Notes: generated by a model not told the origin, from the sequence alone. A stretch of DNA of 64,000 nucleotides from Nocardioides flavus (ex Wang et al. 2016) (GCF_014653115.1 NZ_BNAD01000006.1:62001-126000), one strand, 5' to 3'. Shown: positions 53,116 through 63,203, counted from the stretch's first letter. Program-made: numbers and translations.

Positions 53116-54365
53116 CGCGCACGCTCCCGGTCCGCCAGCACGTCGCGGGCCAGGAAGTCCGTCGTGGCGCCGAAGCCCGTACGGGCCCACACGTCGCCGC
53201 GCTCCCAGTAGGGCTGGCTGTCGCGACCTGACGGGAGGCGGAGGTGGTCCGGGCTCCGGCCGCTGCGGACCGCGGTCGCGCACGCCTCGCAGCACGGCAC
53301 CTCGACCTCGCCGTCCCCGAGCCGCCACCTCGCCTCGGCGCTCGCCTCGGGGTGTCGCGGGTCGAAGAAGCAGGTCCGCAGCGAGGTGCCGCGGCCCCGC
53401 GTGCCGCAGCTCAGGTCGCGCGAGCCGGCGCGCGCGACCACCTGGGCGCCCACCAGGTCCGCGACGTCGTCCGAGGCCAGCAACGGCTCGACCGCGTCGC
53501 GGGCGGTCAGCGCGCGACCGGCGGTGTCGCGGTCGTGCACCGCGGCCCAGTCCGTCGCGGCGAGGGCGGTGGTCAGGGCATCGACCTGCGCCCGCGCGAT
53601 GCGTCGCTCGGCGTGCAGGTCCGGTGGCCGCGGGACCACCGGGGCAGCGACCTCCGGCGCCGGCTCGCGGCGTCGCGGCCAGCCGACCAGCGTCTGGCCG
53701 AGCAGCAGGGCGACCACGAGCCCCGACAGGCCGCCGACGAGGATCGAAGTCCCCGGGGAGGCGACGCGCACGTCGACGAACTCCTCGACCCGGGGGCGCC
53801 AGCTCGCAGCCGCGTCGAGCTCGACGGCGCGCTCGGCGAGCCGGTCGGCGTCGGACTGCTCCAGCGTCACGGGGCGCTCGCCGCTGGGCTCCTGCCGACC
53901 GACCTCGACGATTCCCTCAGCGGTGCGGACCGTGGCCTCGGCGAGGATCGTGGGGGGCAGGTAGACGTAGTCCTCGGTGTCGATCGGTCCGGCCAGGTCG
54001 GCCACCGTGTCCTCCAGCAGGTCGCCGTTGGCGTAGGCCGCGAGGCTGAGGCCGGCCGGGTCGGCGCCCAGCCCGTAGGACCACACGCGCTGGGAGCTGT
54101 CCGTGGTCTGGAGGACGTAGAGGCCGTCGCCGAGCCGCCGGTTGAGCAGCCCGGCCATCGCCTCGCTCGCGGCGGTCGCGTCGTCCGGCAACCCGTCGAG
54201 GTCCTCCACGAGGGCGACGTAGACCGGGAAGGGCGTCTCGCGCACGAGAGCGGCGATGCGGTCGTGGGCGTCCTGGGTCTCCCCGGTCCCCATCGCGCGC
54301 TCGATCACCACGCCGTCCTCGCGCAGCGCGTCCGCGAGCGCGTCGATGTCGCTGGGTGCATCCAT
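53112..54365 (-). CDS. TPM-like membrane protein with cytoplasmic Cys/His module (first gene of trio)
   Basis: This 417-residue protein has an N-terminal extracytoplasmic domain (1-200, TPFPVYVALVEDLDGLP) with a TPM-like look, one helix (about 207-229, followed by R-R-R), a cytoplasmic helical part and a terminal module with Cys332, His338, Cys359 and Cys362 matching that of the third trio gene (TCFFDPRH, VPCCEAC, WARTGFGA). It begins 34 bases after ileS ends and could be read from the ileS message. The conserved spacing of Cys/His residues argues for a metal site. Role unknown. Confidence 0.78.
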   Translation of the reverse strand: MDAPSDIDALADALREDGVVIERAMGTGETQDAHDRIAALVRETPFPVYVALVEDLDGLPDDATAASEAMAGLLNRRLGDGLYVLQTTDSSQRVWSYGLGADPAGLSLAAYANGDLLEDTVADLAGPIDTEDYVYLPPTILAEATVRTAEGIVEVGRQEPSGERPVTLEQSDADRLAERAVELDAAASWRPRVEEFVDVRVASPGTSILVGGLSGLVVALLLGQTLVGWPRRREPAPEVAAPVVPRPPDLHAERRIARAQVDALTTALAATDWAAVHDRDTAGRALTARDAVEPLLASDDVADLVGAQVVARAGSRDLSCGTRGRGTSLRTCFFDPRHPEASAEARWRLGDGEVEVPCCEACATAVRSGRSPDHLRLPSGRDSQPYWERGDVWARTGFGATTDFLARDVLADRERAR

Positions 54366-54399
54366 GCCCGCGTGTCTCCCCGAGATCCCGTGGCGCGCG

Positions 54400-57300
54400 T
54401 CAGGCGCGGGTGACCTGCACGGCCACCTCGCTCGCCTCGGCGTAGGTCACGCTCGTCGCGAGGGTCTCCTCGGCGATCAGCGCCTCGTGCGTGCGCGCGG
54501 CCGCCAGCGTCTCCGCGGGTCCGGCGAGCGCGAGCGCGACGCGGTCGCTGACCTGGAGACCTGCGTCCTTGCGGGCCTGCTGCACCGCGCGCACCAGGTC
54601 GCGGGCGGTGCCCTCGGCCTCGAGCTCCGGTGTCACGGCGGTGTCGAGCACGACGAAGCCGCCCCGCGGCAGCATGCCGATCGCGGTGTCGTCGTCGGAG
54701 GTGCCGGCGACGGTCTCCAGGGCGTACTCCCCCTCGACGAGGACGAGCCCGCCGGCGGTGACGGTGCCGTCCTCGGCGACGGTCCAGTCGCCGGACTTGG
54801 AGCCCTTGATGGCGAGCTGGACGTCCTTGCCCAGGCGCGGGCCGGCGGCGCGCGCGTTGACGGTGAGGCGCTGCGAGACGCCGTACGACTCCGCCTCGGG
54901 CGCGTCGGCCGCGAGGAGCGTGACGGCCTTGAGGTTGAGCTCGTCGGCGACCAGTGACTCGAAGCCGGTGAGGTCGGCGTCGCTCACGACCGTCAGCCCG
55001 GACAGCGGCAGGCGGTTGCGGAGGTTGGCGGCCTTGCGCAGCGCCGAGCCCGCCGAGCAGACATCGCGGACGGCGTCCATGGAGGCGACGAGCGCGTCGT
55101 CGGCCGGCAGGTCGTCGGCGGACGGCCAGTCGGTGAGGTGCACCGAGCGCTCGCCGGTCAGGCCGCGCCAGACCTCCTCGGTCGTGAGCGGGAGCAGCGG
55201 GGCGGTGACGCGGCAGACCACCTCGAGCACGGTGTGGAGGGTGTCGAAGGCGTCGGCATCCTCGTCCCAGAAGCGCTCGCGCGAGCGCCGGATGTACCAG
55301 TTGGTCAGCACGTCGAGGAAGGTGCGCGTGGAGTCGCACGCGGCCGCGACCTCGTAGTTGTCGAGCTGGTCGGTCATGGCGGCGACGTGGTCGCGCAGCT
55401 TGGCCAGGATGTAGCGGTCCATCGGGTGGCTGCTGTCCGCGCGCCAGGTGGCGTCGTGGCCGGCGCCGCCCTTGGCCGCGTTGGCGTACAGGCTGAAGAA
55501 GGACCAGCTGTTCCACAGCGGGATCAGCACCTGCCGCACCGAGTCGCGGATGCCCTGCTCGGTGACGACGAGGTTGCCGCCGCGCAGGATCGGGCTCGAC
55601 ATGAGGAACCAGCGCATCGCGTCGGCACCGTCGCGGTCGAAGACCTCGCGCACGTCGGGGTAGTTGCGCAGCGACTTGGACATCTTCTGACCGTCGTTGC
55701 CCAGCACGATGCCGTGGCTCAGGCACGTCGAGAAGGCGGGACGGTCGAAGATCGCGCCGGCCAGGACGTGCATCGTGTAGAACCAGCCGCGCGTCTGGCC
55801 GATGTACTCGACGATGAAGTCGCCCGGGAAGTGGTGCTCGAACCAGTCCTTGTTCTCGAACGGGTAGTGCACCTGCGCGAAGCTCATCGAGCCTGAGTCG
55901 AACCACACGTCGAGGACGTCGGTGACGCGACGCATCGTGGACTTGCCAGTGGGGTCGTCGGGGTTGGGCCGGGTCAGCTCGTCGACGAACGGCCGGTGCA
56001 GGTCGGGGTTGCCGTCCTTGTCTCGCGGCAGCCGCCCGAAGTCGCGCTCGATCTCCTCGAACGAGCCGTAGACGTCGACGCGCGGGTAGTGCTCGTCGTC
56101 GGACTTCCACACCGGCACCGGGGAGCCCCAGAAGCGGTTGCGGGTGATCGACCAGTCGCGGGCGTTCTCCAGCCACTTGCCGAACTGGCCGTCCTTGATG
56201 TGGTCGGGGACCCAGCGGATCTCCTGGTTGAGCGCCATCAGGCGCTCCTTGACCTTGGTGACCTCGACGAACCAGGACGAGACGCCCTTGTAGATCAGCG
56301 GCTGCCGGCAGCGCCAGCAGTGGGGGTAGGAGTGGTCGTAGGTCTCGCGGCGCACGAGGACCGTGCCGGCGGTGACGCTTCCCGTCTCCCCCTCGCCGCG
56401 CGTGGCCGCCTTCAAGTGGTCGATGATCTGCAGGTTGGCGTCGAAGACCTGCATGCCCTCGTAGTCGGTGACCGGGAACGTGAAGCGCCCGTCCTTGCCG
56501 ACCGGCATGACGGCCTCGATGCCCTCGCGGTCGGTGACGACCTTGTCGTCCTCACCGAAGGCGCCGGCGGTGTGCACGAGCCCGGTGCCGTCCGTGGTGG
56601 TCACGAACTCGGCGGGCACGAGGCGGAAGGCCCGCTCGTGGCCGGCGTAGTAGCTGAACGGCGGGGCGTACTCGAGGCCGACGAGGTCGGCGCCCTTTCC
56701 GCGCCAGGTGACCTCGGGGCTCTCGCCCAGCTCGCGGGCGTACGACGCCAGGCGGGCCTCGGCGACGAGGTAGCGCTCGGGGCTGCCGGTGGGGCCGTCG
56801 GAGGTGACCACGACGTAGTCGATGTCCTCGCCGACCATGACGGCGAGGTTGGAGGGCAGGGTCCAGGGCGTCGTCGTCCAGACGAGCACCTTGACGCCCT
56901 TGAACGGACCGTCGGTGGTCACGTCGTAGCCGACGGTGACGGCCGGGTCCTGGCGCATCTGGTAGACGTCGTCGTCCATGCGCAGCTCGTGGTTGGACAG
57001 CGGCGTCTCGTCCTGCCAGCAGTAGGGCAGCACGCGGAAGCCCTCGTACACCAGGCCCTTGTCGTGCAGCTGCTTGAAGGCCCAGATGACCGACTCCATG
57101 AACTCGGGGTTCATGGTGCGGTAGTCGTTGTCGAAGTCGACCCAGCGGGCCTGGCGGGTGACGTAGTCGCGCCACTCGCCGGTGTACTTCAGCACCGACT
57201 GGCGGCAGGCCTCGTTGAACTTCTCGATGCCGAGCTCGACGATCTCGTCGGTGGTCTTGATGCCGTTGAGGCGCATCGCCTCGAGCTCGGCGGGCAGGCC

Positions 57301-57603
57301 GTGGGTGTCCCAGCCGAAGCGACGCTCGACGCGCTTGCCGCGCATCGTCTGGTAGCGCGGGATGAGGTCCTTGACGTAGCCGGTGAGCAGGTGGCCGTAG
57401 TGCGGCAGGCCGTTGGCGAAGGGCGGGCCGTCGTAGAAGACGAACTCGTTGGCGCCGTCCTGCCCGGCGTCACGCTGCTCGACGCTCGCACGGAAGGTGT
57501 CGTCGGACTCCCAGTAGGCCAGCACCGCCTCCTCGATCGCGGGGAAGCGCGGGCTGCTGGCCACGGCGGTGGCGTCGGTGTGGCTGACCTTGGGGTAGGC
57601 CAT
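54400..57603 (-). CDS. ileS: Isoleucyl-tRNA synthetase
   Basis: This class I synthetase charges tRNA-Ile. The 1067-residue protein has the HIGH-type motif PHYGH at 67-71, an editing domain (about 200-400), a KMSKS motif at 640-644 ([15 protein letters not shown]) and a helical anticodon-binding domain. Length and motifs suggest the longer, eukaryote-like type common in actinomycetes, often less sensitive to mupirocin; that point is inferred. GAGGAG before the ATG is part of a T-box leader that can hide it. Confidence 0.97.
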   Translation of the reverse strand: MAYPKVSHTDATAVASSPRFPAIEEAVLAYWESDDTFRASVEQRDAGQDGANEFVFYDGPPFANGLPHYGHLLTGYVKDLIPRYQTMRGKRVERRFGWDTHGLPAELEAMRLNGIKTTDEIVELGIEKFNEACRQSVLKYTGEWRDYVTRQARWVDFDNDYRTMNPEFMESVIWAFKQLHDKGLVYEGFRVLPYCWQDETPLSNHELRMDDDVYQMRQDPAVTVGYDVTTDGPFKGVKVLVWTTTPWTLPSNLAVMVGEDIDYVVVTSDGPTGSPERYLVAEARLASYARELGESPEVTWRGKGADLVGLEYAPPFSYYAGHERAFRLVPAEFVTTTDGTGLVHTAGAFGEDDKVVTDREGIEAVMPVGKDGRFTFPVTDYEGMQVFDANLQIIDHLKAATRGEGETGSVTAGTVLVRRETYDHSYPHCWRCRQPLIYKGVSSWFVEVTKVKERLMALNQEIRWVPDHIKDGQFGKWLENARDWSITRNRFWGSPVPVWKSDDEHYPRVDVYGSFEEIERDFGRLPRDKDGNPDLHRPFVDELTRPNPDDPTGKSTMRRVTDVLDVWFDSGSMSFAQVHYPFENKDWFEHHFPGDFIVEYIGQTRGWFYTMHVLAGAIFDRPAFSTCLSHGIVLGNDGQKMSKSLRNYPDVREVFDRDGADAMRWFLMSSPILRGGNLVVTEQGIRDSVRQVLIPLWNSWSFFSLYANAAKGGAGHDATWRADSSHPMDRYILAKLRDHVAAMTDQLDNYEVAAACDSTRTFLDVLTNWYIRRSRERFWDEDADAFDTLHTVLEVVCRVTAPLLPLTTEEVWRGLTGERSVHLTDWPSADDLPADDALVASMDAVRDVCSAGSALRKAANLRNRLPLSGLTVVSDADLTGFESLVADELNLKAVTLLAADAPEAESYGVSQRLTVNARAAGPRLGKDVQLAIKGSKSGDWTVAEDGTVTAGGLVLVEGEYALETVAGTSDDDTAIGMLPRGGFVVLDTAVTPELEAEGTARDLVRAVQQARKDAGLQVSDRVALALAGPAETLAAARTHEALIAEETLATSVTYAEASEVAVQVTRA

Positions 57604-57805
57604 CGGGCTGCTCCTCGCGGGTGCGTCGTACGTCTCGGTCTTCTGACACGAGGACGATCTGGCGACCGCGGTACCACCTCGCTTGGGGTCCGGGGACCCC
57701 CGCTTCGTTCCGGCTGTGTCGGGCCGTACCCGTCGGGGTCTAGTGAGGTGGCGGCCGGATCGCCGTACCCGTTCTTCCCGAGGCTCGCCGCTGATGACGG
57801 CTCAA
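57604..57805 (-). promoter_or_regulatory. Translational T-box riboswitch controlling ileS
   Basis: The leader contains the T-box consensus AGGTGGTACCGCG (57679-57667), whose TGGT (57676-57673) pairs with the free tRNA 3' end. Upstream, gcggc...gccgc arms form a short stem I with ATC, an isoleucine codon, at 57760-57758 in the specifier position. No U-tract terminator follows. Instead TCCTCG (57654-57649) can pair with CGAGGA of the ribosome-binding site (57617-57612). This is the actinobacterial design in which uncharged tRNA-Ile frees translation. Confidence 0.88.
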
Positions 57806-57875
57806 GCGCCTGCGGCGATCGTACGGCTCCTGCGCGAGGCCGCGCCAATCGGTTCCGTGGACGCGCCGACCCGCG

Positions 57876-58964
57876 TCAGCCCTGACGACGGGCGACGAAC
57901 TGCAGGGACATCGAGCAGGTGGGCGAGGTGTAGGCGAACGTCCCCCGGACGCGGTCGCGCTTGCGGGTGAGCAGCTGGGCCCCGAGCCAGCGGCTGCCGA
58001 GCTGGGTCACCGCAGCCGTCGCGCCGCTGCGCGGCAGGTGGATCTCGACGGGATAGACGGCCTTGGTGACGCTGGAGCCCTCGCAGAGCACTGCGGACGT
58101 GCGCAGCCGCACCACCCGGTTGTCCTCGGTGAGCCGGAACTCCACCGCGCCGTCGGTCGACTCGTAGCTGCCGGCGAGGGGCCGACGGGCGGCGATCCTC
58201 CGCGCCCGGATCTCCCACGACTGGTCGAAGGAGGTGCTGGCCAGGTCGTCACGCGCGGTGAGGGCGAGCTCGGAGTCGGCGATGCCGGGGGCGCGGATCT
58301 TCGCGACGACCGGGACGGTCCGGTCGGCGAGGACCGGGCCGAGCGCGAGGTCGCGCATGCGCACGCCGGGACCGGAGCCAGTGACGGCGACGTTGCTGGT
58401 GCCGCGAACGTGGGAGGTGACCATCAGCAGGACCGGCGTCGTCCGTCCGGCGGCGACCCGCAGCGGCGCAGCGGGGCGGGCCTGCGCGCCTGCCATCCAG
58501 GTGACGGACGCCATCTCGCCGACGAGCTCGTCACTGACGGCGTTCCTGGAGAACGTCGTCACCCGCAGGCAGCTCGGCTGCTCGGTGAGGAAGCCCTCCG
58601 GGAGCGGCCGCGTCACGGAGACCGTGTTCGCCGCATCGAGGGTGGTGACCGTCTCGGCCAGCTGGATGAGCGGCTCACAGCCCGCCGGGCGCTGGATGCC
58701 CGGGATCCAGCTCACCATCACGCTCTCGCCGGCCGGGACCGCACCTCCGAGCGTGGCGGATCCCTTCCACGTGTCGGCGCGCGAGTCGAGCTCAAGGCTG
58801 CCCCTGACGAGGATCCGCCAGGGCTCGCTGGCCGCCGGCATCCCCGGGGCGTGACCGGTGACGACTCCGTGCGAGCCCACGACCACCGGCTCGGCCTGTG
58901 CCTGGGTCGCAGGGAGCAGCGTCACGGCAGCAAGCAAGGACAGGACCATCCCCCGGTGCTTCAT
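57876..58964 (-). CDS. Secreted protein of unknown function
   Basis: This 362-residue protein has a classic signal peptide (K-H-R-G-M-V-L-S-L-L-A-A-V-T..., ending ATQAQA). The rest is mostly beta-strand-like and holds several cysteines (EPLIQ, QPSCLRV, VLCEGSS, TSPTCSM). I recognise no domain; two or three Ig-like or similar beta modules are possible. The ATG at 58964 was chosen because the signal begins there, while the open frame upstream is antisense to dapD and the DinB-like gene. It ends about 70 bases before the T-box. Confidence 0.72.
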   Translation of the reverse strand: MKHRGMVLSLLAAVTLLPATQAQAEPVVVGSHGVVTGHAPGMPAASEPWRILVRGSLELDSRADTWKGSATLGGAVPAGESVMVSWIPGIQRPAGCEPLIQLAETVTTLDAANTVSVTRPLPEGFLTEQPSCLRVTTFSRNAVSDELVGEMASVTWMAGAQARPAAPLRVAAGRTTPVLLMVTSHVRGTSNVAVTGSGPGVRMRDLALGPVLADRTVPVVAKIRAPGIADSELALTARDDLASTSFDQSWEIRARRIAARRPLAGSYESTDGAVEFRLTEDNRVVRLRTSAVLCEGSSVTKAVYPVEIHLPRSGATAAVTQLGSRWLGAQLLTRKRDRVRGTFAYTSPTCSMSLQFVARRQG

Positions 58965-59039
58965 GCCCGGACCGTAGCAGCGCGTACGTCCGCGGGTGGT
59001 CGACTTGCCCGTCGCCGACACCGGCGGTTGGGTGATCCC

Positions 59040-59585
59040 ATGGCGCACCCCGGGTACGACGGCATGTGGCTCCCGACCGACCAGGACCCGCGGATGCAGG
59101 CAGGTCCGACCCGCGGGGAGCGCGAGTGCCTCGTGGGCTACCTCGAGCACTACCGCCAGACCCTCGCGCTCAAGTGCGACGACCTCACCGCGGAACAGCT
59201 GGCGACGAGGGCCGTGCCGCCGTCCAACATCTCCCTGCTCGGCCTCGTGCGCCACATGGCGCGCGTCGAGCAGAGCTGGTTCCGCCGGGTGATCGAGGCG
59301 CGGATGGACATCCAGCGGCTCTTCCAGGACGAGGCCGAGGACGCGGGCTTCACCTTCCCCGATGCCGACGACGACCTCGTCCGCGCGAGCCACGCGCTGT
59401 GGCAGTCGGAGGTCGCGTACGCACGCGAGGTGCTCGAGCGCACCGACCTCGACGCGGTGGTCGACGTGCACGGGGAGCCGACCGAGGTGCGCGACATCGT
59501 GGTGCACATGATCGAGGAGTACGCCCGCCACTGCGGGCACGCCGACCTGGTGCGCGAGTGCATCGACGGCCGCACCGGGCAGTAG
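59040..59585 (+). CDS. DinB-fold protein (DUF664 type)
   Basis: This 181-residue four-helix bundle protein has the three spaced histidines of the DinB metal site ([13 protein letters not shown], then [19 protein letters not shown]). Many actinobacterial members are mycothiol-dependent transferases; which thiol reaction this one does cannot be told. The ATG follows a poor ribosome-binding site. It is divergent from the secreted protein gene. Confidence 0.85.
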   Translation: MAHPGYDGMWLPTDQDPRMQAGPTRGERECLVGYLEHYRQTLALKCDDLTAEQLATRAVPPSNISLLGLVRHMARVEQSWFRRVIEARMDIQRLFQDEAEDAGFTFPDADDDLVRASHALWQSEVAYAREVLERTDLDAVVDVHGEPTEVRDIVVHMIEEYARHCGHADLVRECIDGRTGQ

Positions 59586-59628
59586 GGCGCCGCCCGGTCG
59601 GGTGGATCGGCCTCCGTACCCTTGCCCC

Positions 59629-60570
59629 GTGACTGCTGCTTCCGGACATGCCCTGCTGACCCTCCACGCCGGCTCGTCGGGCGACACCGTCCTCGACGCG
59701 TGGTTCCCCTCCCCCGTGCTCGGCGCGACTGACGGCGACGCCCCGGCGGAGCTGACCGCGCTGGAGGGCGACGACGGGGCCCGCGGCGTACGACGTGAGG
59801 TGCGGCTCGTCGAGATCGCCGACCTGGACGCGGCGCCGACGTCCACCGAGGACGTGTGGCTGCGACTCCACCTGCTCTCCACCCGCCTGGTCAAGCCCCA
59901 CGGCCTCAACCTCGACGGGGTCTTCGGCCTGCTCACCAACGTCGTGTGGACCTCGGCCGGCCCGTGCGCCGTCGAAGGCTTCGAGGCGACCCGCGCCCGG
60001 ATGCGCGCGAGCGGACAGCACGTCACGGTGTTCGGGATCGACAAGTTCCCGCGGATGGTCGACTACGTCGTGCCCAGCGGCGTACGGATCGGCGACGCCG
60101 ACCGCGTCCGGCTCGGCGCCCACCTCGCGGAGGGCACGACCGTGATGCACGAGGGCTTCGTGAACTTCAACGCCGGCACCCTCGGCACCTCGATGGTCGA
60201 GGGCCGGATCTCCGGCGGCGTCGTGGTCGGGGACGGCTCCGACGTCGGCGGCGGCTCCTCGATCATGGGCACCCTGTCGGGCGGCGGCAAGGAGGTCATC
60301 TCCATCGGAGAGCGCTGCCTCCTCGGCGCCAACGCCGGCATCGGGATCTCCCTCGGCGACGACTGCGTGGTCGAGGCGGGCTGCTACGTCACCGCCGGCA
60401 CCAAGGTGACCGTCTCCGACATGGACGGCAAGCCGCGCGTGGTGAAGGCGGCCACGCTCTCGGGCGTCGACAACATCCTGTTCCGCCGCAACTCGGTCAG
60501 CGGCGCCATCGAGGCCGTGCCGTGGAAGGGCGAGGGCATCGCCCTCAACGCGGCGCTGCACGCCAACTGA
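59629..60570 (+). CDS. dapD: 2,3,4,5-tetrahydropyridine-2,6-dicarboxylate N-succinyltransferase, actinobacterial type
   Basis: DapD adds succinyl to tetrahydrodipicolinate in lysine and diaminopimelate synthesis. The 313-residue protein has a helical N-terminal domain and a left-handed beta-helix (about 150-270: [40 protein letters not shown] and [17 protein letters not shown]). The active-site Glu region is in [10 protein letters not shown] 59629 was chosen since the family opens near T-A-A-S-G-H-A. With dapE and dapC, three pathway genes lie in this window but in separate units. Confidence 0.94.
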   Translation: MTAASGHALLTLHAGSSGDTVLDAWFPSPVLGATDGDAPAELTALEGDDGARGVRREVRLVEIADLDAAPTSTEDVWLRLHLLSTRLVKPHGLNLDGVFGLLTNVVWTSAGPCAVEGFEATRARMRASGQHVTVFGIDKFPRMVDYVVPSGVRIGDADRVRLGAHLAEGTTVMHEGFVNFNAGTLGTSMVEGRISGGVVVGDGSDVGGGSSIMGTLSGGGKEVISIGERCLLGANAGIGISLGDDCVVEAGCYVTAGTKVTVSDMDGKPRVVKAATLSGVDNILFRRNSVSGAIEAVPWKGEGIALNAALHAN

Positions 60571-60581
60571 CCGGACCCGCC

Positions 60582-61550
60582 GTGCCCTCCCTCCGTACGG
60601 TCGCCGTCGGCACCGTCGTGGCGCTCGGTGCCGTGGCGACCGGCCTCGTGCTGGTGGACCGCGGCGGCGTGCCGTCGATCCTGGACACCAGTGGGTGCAC
60701 CGCGGAGGTCGACGGACACACGGTGGAGGTCGACCTCGAGCAGGCGGAGAACGCCGCCCTCATCACGGCGATCTCGATGGAGCGCGGGATGCCGGCGCGC
60801 GCGGCGAGCATCGCCCTCGCGACGGCCTACCAGGAGTCGAAGCTCTACAACATCGACTACGGCGACCGTGACTCCGTCGGGCTCTTCCAGCAGCGCCCCT
60901 CGCAGGGCTGGGGCACCGTCGAGCAGCTGACGGACCCGGTCTACGCGACCAACGCGTTCTTCGACGCGCTGCAGCAGGTCGAGGGCTACGACTCGATGGA
61001 GATCACCGTCGCGGCCCAGGAGGTGCAACGCTCGGCCTACCCCGACGCGTACGCCGACCACGAGAAGGACGGCCGCGTGCTCGCCTCGGCGCTGACCGGG
61101 AACTCACCGGGTGCGCTGTGGTGCGACGTGCCGGGCGACGCCGAGCAGGTGGACGCGCAGATCGACGAGACCGGCCTGGTCCCGCGAGCCACCGCTGTAC
61201 GCCGCGACCTCGAGGCGCGCTTCGGCCAGCTGTCCCTCGGCGGCTTCGAGCCGGGCGGTGTGTCGAGCGGGCACATGGAGGGCTCGGCGCACTACGAAGG
61301 TCGGGCGGTCGACGTGTTCTTCCGGCCGGTCAACGCCGAGAACAAGAAGCGCGGCTGGGCGATGGCGTCCTACCTCGTCGCCAACGCCGACCGGCTGCAC
61401 ATCCGGACGATCATCTTCGACGACCGGATCTGGCGCGCAGGGTCGTGGGCGGGCGACGGCTGGCGCGACTACCGCGTGCCGTCGTCCTCGGGCGGCGACC
61501 GGGCGATCCTCGAGCACCGGGACCACGTGCACGTCGACGTCTTCGAGTGA
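60582..61550 (+). CDS. Secreted lytic-transglycosylase-like plus M15 peptidase-like fusion
   Basis: This 322-residue exported protein has a membrane or signal segment (about 7-24), then a lysozyme-like domain with Glu85 in AYQESKLYN and GLFQQRPSQGWG. The C-terminal domain has the M15/VanY metal set: His237, Asp244 (HYEGRAVDV) and the His315-Val-His317 pair near the end (DHVHVDVF). It could cut both glycan strands and peptide stems of the wall. GTG 60582 lies 12 bases after dapD. Both activities are inferred from motifs. Confidence 0.75.
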   Translation: MPSLRTVAVGTVVALGAVATGLVLVDRGGVPSILDTSGCTAEVDGHTVEVDLEQAENAALITAISMERGMPARAASIALATAYQESKLYNIDYGDRDSVGLFQQRPSQGWGTVEQLTDPVYATNAFFDALQQVEGYDSMEITVAAQEVQRSAYPDAYADHEKDGRVLASALTGNSPGALWCDVPGDAEQVDAQIDETGLVPRATAVRRDLEARFGQLSLGGFEPGGVSSGHMEGSAHYEGRAVDVFFRPVNAENKKRGWAMASYLVANADRLHIRTIIFDDRIWRAGSWAGDGWRDYRVPSSSGGDRAILEHRDHVHVDVFE

Positions 61551-61569
61551 GGTCGCGGGCGGCCGCGGT

Positions 61570-61589
61570 TTCCCCGCTCGAGCGGGGAA
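61570..61589. terminator. Perfect 20-base palindrome between convergent genes
   Basis: ttccccgctcgagcggggaa is a full palindrome with no loop bases outside the centre, 20 bases after one stop and 64 bases before the dapC stop. As RNA it would form a strong GC stem on either strand but has no U-tract. A bidirectional terminator is the simplest reading. Confidence 0.5.
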
Positions 61590-61652
61590 TCTGGCTCCTG
61601 GAGGCCGTTGCAACCCCCTCGAGGAGTCAGGACACCCCGACAAGTACGGGGG

Positions 61653-62813
61653 TCAGCCCGCCAGCCGGTGCGCCGCGGCGGCGATCCGCTCGTCGGTGGC
61701 GGTGAACGCGACGCGCACGTGCCGGCGACCGGCGGCGCCGTAGAACTCGCCGGGCGCGACCAGGATCCCCTGCGCCGCGAGGTCGGCGACGGTCGTCCAG
61801 CAGTCCTCGCCACGGGTCGCCCAGAGGTAGAGCGACGCCTCGGAGTGGTCGATGGTGAAGCCCGCGGCCTCGAGCGCGCCGCGCAGGAGCGTACGCCGTG
61901 CGGCGTAGCGCGCGTGCTGCTCCTCGACGTGCGCGTCGTCGTCGAGGGCCGCGATCATCGCGCGCTGCTGCGGTCCGGGCATCTGCAGGCCGAGGTTCTT
62001 GCGGACCGCGAGCAGCTCGCCGACCAGCGCCGGGTCGCCGGCGAGGAAGGCGCAGCGGTAGCCCGCGAGGTTGGAGCGCTTGGACAGCGAGTGGACGGCG
62101 AGGACGCCGTCGAGCGAGCCGCCGTTGACCCGCGGGTCGAGGATCGACAGCGGCGCGTCGGCGGGGTCGTCGGACCAGGCGCACTCGATGTAGCACTCGT
62201 CGGAGACGAGGATCGTGCCACGCTCGCGGCACCAGTCCACGACCTTGCGCAGGTGCTCCAGCGGCAGCACGCGCCCGCTCGGGTTGGCCGGGCTGTTGAG
62301 CCAGAGCAGTCGCGGCGTGCGCGGTCCGAAGGCGGTGAGCGAGTCGGTCGCGAGGCTGTCGGCACCCGCGAGCGCGGCGCCGACCTCGTACGTCGGGTAG
62401 GCCAGCGCCGGGTAGCCGACCAGGTCGCCCGGGCCGATGCCCAGGTGCACCGCCATCGAGCCGATGAGCTCCTTGGACCCGATGACCGGCAGCACGCCGT
62501 CGAGCCCCAGCCCGGTCACGCCGTGGCGCCGGCCGAGCCAGTCGATCGCCGCCTGCCGCGTCTCCTCCAGCCCGATGGTCGTCGGGTAGCCCGGGGAGTC
62601 GGCCGCGGCCCGCAGTGCGTCCTGGACGACCGCGGGAGTCGGGTCGACGGGCGTGCCGACCGAGAGGTCACAGACCCCGTCGGCGTGGGCGCGCGCCGTC
62701 TCGGCGTACGTCGCGAGCTTGTCCCAGGGGAAGTCCGGGAGCCGCTGCGACACCTTCCGGTGGTCTCGGGAGGGTCGACGTACGACCCCCTCGGCCATCG
62801 GAAGGTCGGTCAC
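61653..62813 (-). CDS. dapC: Succinyldiaminopimelate transaminase
   Basis: This fold-type I PLP enzyme of 386 residues makes N-succinyl-diaminopimelate from the keto acid. It shows LPDFPWDKLATYAETA near the start, the substrate loop WLNSPANPSGRVLP, VSDECYIECAW and the PLP lysine in SLSKRSNLAGYRCAF. The GTG at 62813 overlaps the ferredoxin stop by four bases; an ATG five codons later is the alternative. Pairing with fdxA is common in actinomycetes. Confidence 0.92.
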   Translation of the reverse strand: MTDLPMAEGVVRRPSRDHRKVSQRLPDFPWDKLATYAETARAHADGVCDLSVGTPVDPTPAVVQDALRAAADSPGYPTTIGLEETRQAAIDWLGRRHGVTGLGLDGVLPVIGSKELIGSMAVHLGIGPGDLVGYPALAYPTYEVGAALAGADSLATDSLTAFGPRTPRLLWLNSPANPSGRVLPLEHLRKVVDWCRERGTILVSDECYIECAWSDDPADAPLSILDPRVNGGSLDGVLAVHSLSKRSNLAGYRCAFLAGDPALVGELLAVRKNLGLQMPGPQQRAMIAALDDDAHVEEQHARYAARRTLLRGALEAAGFTIDHSEASLYLWATRGEDCWTTVADLAAQGILVAPGEFYGAAGRRHVRVAFTATDERIAAAAHRLAG

Positions 62814-63136
62814 TCGTCGTGCTCCTGCGGGGGCAGCGCGGCGACGAGCTCGTGGTCCTTGTCGATGACACCCATCTTGGCGGCGCCACCGGGCGAGCCG
62901 AGGTCGTCGAAGAAGTGGACGTTGGCGTCGTAGTAGCCCTTCCACTCCTCCGGGGTGTCGTCCTCGTAGAAGATCGCCTCGACCGGGCAGACCGGCTCGC
63001 ACGCGCCGCAGTCGACGCACTCGTCGGGGTGGATGTAGAGCATCCGCTTGCCCTCGTAGATGCAGTCGACGGGGCACTCGTCGACGCACGCGCGGTCCTT
63101 GAGGTCGACGCACGGCTGGGCGATGACGTAGGTCAC
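62810..63136 (-). CDS. fdxA: 7Fe-type ferredoxin FdxA
   Basis: This 108-residue protein carries one cluster set CVDCGACEPVCP and a second with C-V-D-E-C-P-V-D-C, the arrangement of the mixed [3Fe-4S][4Fe-4S] ferredoxins of actinomycetes. It shuttles electrons to cytochromes P450 or other oxidases. AGGAGG five bases before GTG 63136 decides that start; an ATG nine codons upstream would break it. Its stop overlaps the dapC start. Confidence 0.95.
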   Translation of the reverse strand: MTYVIAQPCVDLKDRACVDECPVDCIYEGKRMLYIHPDECVDCGACEPVCPVEAIFYEDDTPEEWKGYYDANVHFFDDLGSPGGAAKMGVIDKDHELVAALPPQEHDE

Positions 63137-63203
63137 CAGGTCCTCCTGAAGGCGGGTCTGCACGGATGGGTGATGCGTGTCGGATCACTCTAGTATCCGG
63201 CGG

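Noticed and set aside
57685..57700. ggggtccggggacccc hairpin as an intrinsic terminator upstream of ileS
   Set aside because: It lies upstream of the T-box core with no U-tract after it, so it is more likely a structural helix of the leader.
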